A DNA stretch of 8,297 bases. It comes from Methanoregulaceae archaeon (lineage in GTDB: Archaea; Halobacteriota; Methanomicrobia; Methanomicrobiales; Methanospirillaceae). A program made the position numbers and the translations under genes. The notes under the pieces were generated by a model. That model made no database searches, was not told the origin of the DNA, and saw only the letters and a program-made list of their open reading frames with translations. The stretch is from assembly GCA_028679405.1 (NCBI GenBank), contig JAJRBP010000140.1, positions 1 through 8,297 on the forward strand, written 5' to 3'. Every line of letters begins with the position of its first letter. Within the stretch, counting starts at the first letter, position 1. This document shows positions 6,461-8,297 of the stretch, piece by piece.

Positions 6461-6648
6461 ATGTCAGGAATAGTCAAAAACCGATGTCTTGGCCCGGTAA
6501 AGAGAAAGGCTCCTGAAAAAACGGAAACCAGATGCCCGAAGGAAGGGAAACGGACAGGATCGTCTGTTATTATCCTCATATCCTGCCATCGGTACAGCGC
6601 GTACATCCGATTCATTCCCGATCAATCCCGCAAGGTAAAAACGCTTGG

Positions 6649-6658
6649 AATTATAATT
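6649..6658 (+). promoter_or_regulatory. AT palindrome next to the ilvE start
   Basis: AATTATAATT is a perfect 10-base palindrome centred 12 bases before the ilvE ATG. It is too close to the start codon to act as a TATA box for a transcript containing that ATG, so it may be an initiator-region or operator element. The function is unknown. Confidence 0.3.
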
Positions 6659-6665
6659 ATTGATC

Positions 6666-7532
6666 ATGCAGATCTACATCGACGGCGCGTTCTACCCAAA
6701 GGAGACCGCGAAGATCTCGGTCTTCGACCATGGCCTGCTCTACGGGGACGGGGTCTTCGAAGGGATCCGTGCCTATAACGGCAGGATCTTCCGCCTCCAG
6801 GAGCATCTCGACCGGCTCTACGACTCCGCAAAGACAATTGACCTAGATCCTCCGATCTCCAAGGAAGAGATGGGAAAGGCCATCATCGAGACCATGCGGA
6901 AGAACAACCTCCGTGACGGGTACATCCGGCCGATCATTACCCGTGGTGTGGGGGACCTCGGTCTCGACCCAAGGAAGTGCCCGATAGCATCGGTCATCGT
7001 CATCGCCGTCGAGTGGGGTGCCATGTACGGCGATCTGTACGAAAAAGGCCTCACCGCGGTAACGGTCTCGGTCAGGCGCAACTCCGCATGCGCTCTCCCC
7101 CCGAATGTAAAGAGCCTGAACTACCTGAATAACATTCTCGCGAAAATAGAGGCGAACTACAAGGGAGGGGACGAAGCGATCCTCTTTGACACGAACGGCT
7201 ACGTCTCCGAAGGGTCGGGGGATAACATCTATATCGTCAAGAACGGGGTAATGTTCACGCCGCCGACACTGAACAATCTTCGTGGCGTGACCAGGCTCGT
7301 TGTGCTCGAGCTTGCGGACAGTCTCGGGATTTCTGTTAAGGAGCAGAATATGGGATACTTCGATATCTACACTGCCGATGAGGTCTTCGTCACCGGCACG
7401 GCTGCCGAAGTCGGCCCGATCACGAAGATTGATGGCCGGACGATCGGCAGCGGAAGACCCGGCCCGGTCACGAAGCAGCTGATGGCTGCGTTCCGCACCA
7501 CTACCGAGAAGGAAGGGACGCCGATCTACTGA
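6666..7532 (+). CDS. ilvE: Branched-chain amino acid aminotransferase (PLP fold type IV)
   Basis: IlvE transfers the amino group between glutamate and the 2-oxo acids of leucine, isoleucine and valine, the last step of their synthesis, with pyridoxal phosphate as cofactor. The product is 288 residues, close to the family norm. The hallmarks are [16 protein letters not shown] at 20-35, the PLP-binding lysine K149 in [10 protein letters not shown] (147-156), E182 in [11 protein letters not shown] (181-191) and FVTGTAAEV at 241-249. A TTG at 6660 would add two residues; the ATG at 6666 starts directly at the usual first strand, MQIYIDG. No Shine-Dalgarno sequence precedes it, so a leaderless or short-leader mRNA is likely. 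It is separated from the cfb operon by a terminator and no other amino acid genes are in view. D-amino acid transaminase or aminodeoxychorismate lyase share the fold but the N-terminal motif favours IlvE. Confidence 0.93.
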   Translation: MQIYIDGAFYPKETAKISVFDHGLLYGDGVFEGIRAYNGRIFRLQEHLDRLYDSAKTIDLDPPISKEEMGKAIIETMRKNNLRDGYIRPIITRGVGDLGLDPRKCPIASVIVIAVEWGAMYGDLYEKGLTAVTVSVRRNSACALPPNVKSLNYLNNILAKIEANYKGGDEAILFDTNGYVSEGSGDNIYIVKNGVMFTPPTLNNLRGVTRLVVLELADSLGISVKEQNMGYFDIYTADEVFVTGTAAEVGPITKIDGRTIGSGRPGPVTKQLMAAFRTTTEKEGTPIY

Positions 7533-7813
7533 ACCGACCTCCCGGCCCCCTCATTTTCTCGAGGTGGAAAGAATTATTACTTCACATATTCCCTATACTC
7601 TGACCGGGTTTTCGGTATATCCCCTTGTATTCAGACAGAATACCGGCATATCGCTCTTAGCCTTGCTCAACCGGGAAGCGTATCCACTACCATGTTGATC
7701 TTTTCCTTCGTCCAATAGTATGGCACGGACTGTGCTGTATCGGAGAAGAACTTCAGACTCGTCAACCCGATCAGCATCTGGTAACACGATATCCTTTGCG
7801 ATAATTGGGAACA

Positions 7814-7835
7814 GGCCTGTGTACATCCACAGGCC
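7814..7835. other. Perfect 8-bp hairpin in the spacer
   Basis: GGCCTGTG (7814-7821) and CACAGGCC (7828-7835) are exact inverse complements separated by TACATC. No T-tract follows on the plus strand, and none lies just beyond it on the minus strand, so it is not an obvious terminator. It may be part of a structured RNA or a protein binding site, or may be chance. Confidence 0.45.
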
Positions 7836-8086
7836 CCCGGTTCGATCCGGTGAGCATCGGTGTTTCTGGTGCAGAACCAGGGAAACGCTGGTGAAACCGG
7901 GGGAGGATGTGGTTTTCCAGATTGTAGTGTATATTCTTATACTTTTTCGTCCAGGTCCGATACCAGGTTCCCCGGCTGGCCTGGGAATGAAGTCTATATC
8001 CATGCCCGTACGGTGATGCATGGCGGAAGGGTTCTGACTCTGCCGAATCCGATATTATTAATACATACGTTTTACAGGTTTAATCA

Positions 8087-8127
8087 AGGGCGGTTGTTCG
8101 GAAAGGAGCATCATTAATTTTCGCCCT
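8087..8127 (+). promoter_or_regulatory. Possible leader stem upstream of the secreted protein gene
   Basis: AGGGCG (8087-8092) can pair with CGCCCT (8122-8127), enclosing a 29-base loop that contains AAAGGAG (8103-8109 or close). It would be in the leader if transcription starts from the AT-rich run near 8052-8066. A second AT-rich element, ATTAATTTT at 8112-8120, would instead give a nearly leaderless transcript lacking the stem. Low confidence. Confidence 0.22.
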
Positions 8128-8140
8128 CGGGGGTACTGGA

Positions 8141-8297
8141 ATGAGTAGGAGATCGATTCTCTTGGGTGTTGCATTGCTGCTTATTGCAGCATGCATATGT
8201 ACCGGTGTTGCGTGGGCGGACAATGGAGGATTGCTGGATTCTTCCGGGTCCGGAGGGACGCAGGAGACCGGGTCCACGGACGGCCTGTCCGGGGACT
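8141..8297 (+). CDS. Secreted protein with N-terminal signal peptide, partial, continues beyond right edge
   Basis: An ATG at 8141 opens a frame of 52 complete codons to the window edge. The first 26 residues are a classical Sec signal peptide: MSRR basic start, a hydrophobic core ILLGVALLLIAAC at 6-18, and a likely cleavage after AWA at 24-26 (AWA, then DN). IAAC at 15-18 resembles a lipobox, but the hydrophobic stretch continues past the Cys, so signal peptidase I cleavage is more likely. The following residues are rich in Gly, Ser, Thr and Asp (for example DSSGSGGTQETGSTDG at 33-48), like the linkers of surface or extracellular archaeal proteins. The ribosome binding site is weak. The family cannot be named from this fragment. 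Confidence 0.72.
   Translation, partial: MSRRSILLGVALLLIAACICTGVAWADNGGLLDSSGSGGTQETGSTDGLSGD

Larger units (their letters stand above)
6434..6665. other. Spacer between cfbB and ilvE
   Basis: This 232-base spacer begins with the cfb terminator T-tract and ends with an AT-rich palindrome at the ilvE start. Open frames on both strands here are short, show no recognisable protein and are best taken as chance. A weak inverted repeat (CAGGAT at 6555-6560, ATCCTG at 6580-6585) is not convincing as a structure. Any ilvE promoter must lie in it. Confidence 0.6.
7533..8140. other. 608-base stretch without a convincing gene; possible eroded coding remnant
   Basis: The stretch starts after ilvE with a pyrimidine-rich run ending TCATTTTCTC (7551-7560), a weak terminator. 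No frame resembles a known protein. The longest open frame, 7593-8021 on the minus strand (142 codons), uses many AGA, CGA, ATA and CTA codons, unlike the neighbouring genes, and lacks a ribosome binding site. On the plus strand, 7720-8016 is open for 98 codons. It contains GNTISFAIIGN and VKPGEDVVFQIVVY, which look like beta strands of an extracellular repeat protein, but the rest is arginine-rich and shadow-like. The region also holds a strong hairpin (7814-7835), a smaller hairpin CTGGT/ACCAG (7866-7880) and an AT-rich run TATTATTAATACATA at 8052-8066 that could be a promoter in either direction. Confidence 0.55.

Noticed and set aside
6555..6585. CAGGAT/ATCCTG inverted repeat in the cfbB-ilvE spacer
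   Set aside because: Only six pairs with a 19-base loop and no T-tract or gene-linked position.
7790..7860. Complete tRNA gene suggested by GGTTCGATCC
   Set aside because: The T-stem does not pair with a seven-base loop and no matching acceptor or D-arm is found.
7593..8021. 142-codon minus-strand open frame in the 608-base spacer
   Set aside because: No recognisable motif, codon use unlike neighbours, no ribosome binding site; kept only as a mention within the spacer entry.
8175..8191. TGCTGC/GCAGCA hairpin in the signal-peptide coding region
   Set aside because: Alanine and leucine codons easily produce such a repeat; no reason to assign a function.

Overview
The window reads as a chromosomal segment of a moderately GC-rich methanogenic archaeon, most likely of the order Methanomicrobiales. 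It carries four of the genes that build coenzyme F430, the nickel tetrapyrrole of methyl-coenzyme M reductase. It also carries a Dus-like protein with a cysteine-rich tail that I recognise as methanogenesis marker protein 9. One ribosome binding site matches the archaeal anti-Shine-Dalgarno sequence exactly. The order is inferred from overall protein resemblance and was not tested by a search.

Left half, minus strand, transcribed right to left: a PsiE-like four-helix membrane protein (1687-2163), methanogenesis marker 9 (517-1653), and the first 176 codons of a CitG/MdcB-type triphosphoribosyl-dephospho-CoA synthase family protein (1-530, running off the left edge). The last two genes overlap by 14 bases and are probably co-translated. 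psiE and mmp9 are each preceded by a 13-base AT-rich perfect palindrome centred 35-37 bases upstream of the start codon, where an archaeal TATA box would lie.

Centre, plus strand: a tight operon cfbA-cfbE-cfbD-cfbB (2320-6433) with junctions of 4, 4 and -4 bases, ending at a T-rich terminator. CfbA puts nickel into sirohydrochlorin, CfbB amidates the a and c acetates, CfbD with its reductase CfbC reduces and cyclises the macrocycle, and CfbE closes the final ring with ATP. The NifH-like CfbC is not in the window, so it must be encoded elsewhere. The F430 operon and the psiE-mmp9-citG unit diverge from one 156-base intergenic region (2164-2319).

Right part: a 232-base spacer, a branched-chain aminotransferase (ilvE, 6666-7532), a 608-base stretch (7533-8140) with no convincing gene but with hairpins and possible eroded coding sequence, and the start of a secreted protein with a signal peptide (8141 to the right edge).

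No insertion sequence, CRISPR array, rRNA or complete tRNA was seen. The genes are mostly recognisable families. The parts that are least understood are marker protein 9, the CitG-like protein beside it, and the 7533-8140 region.
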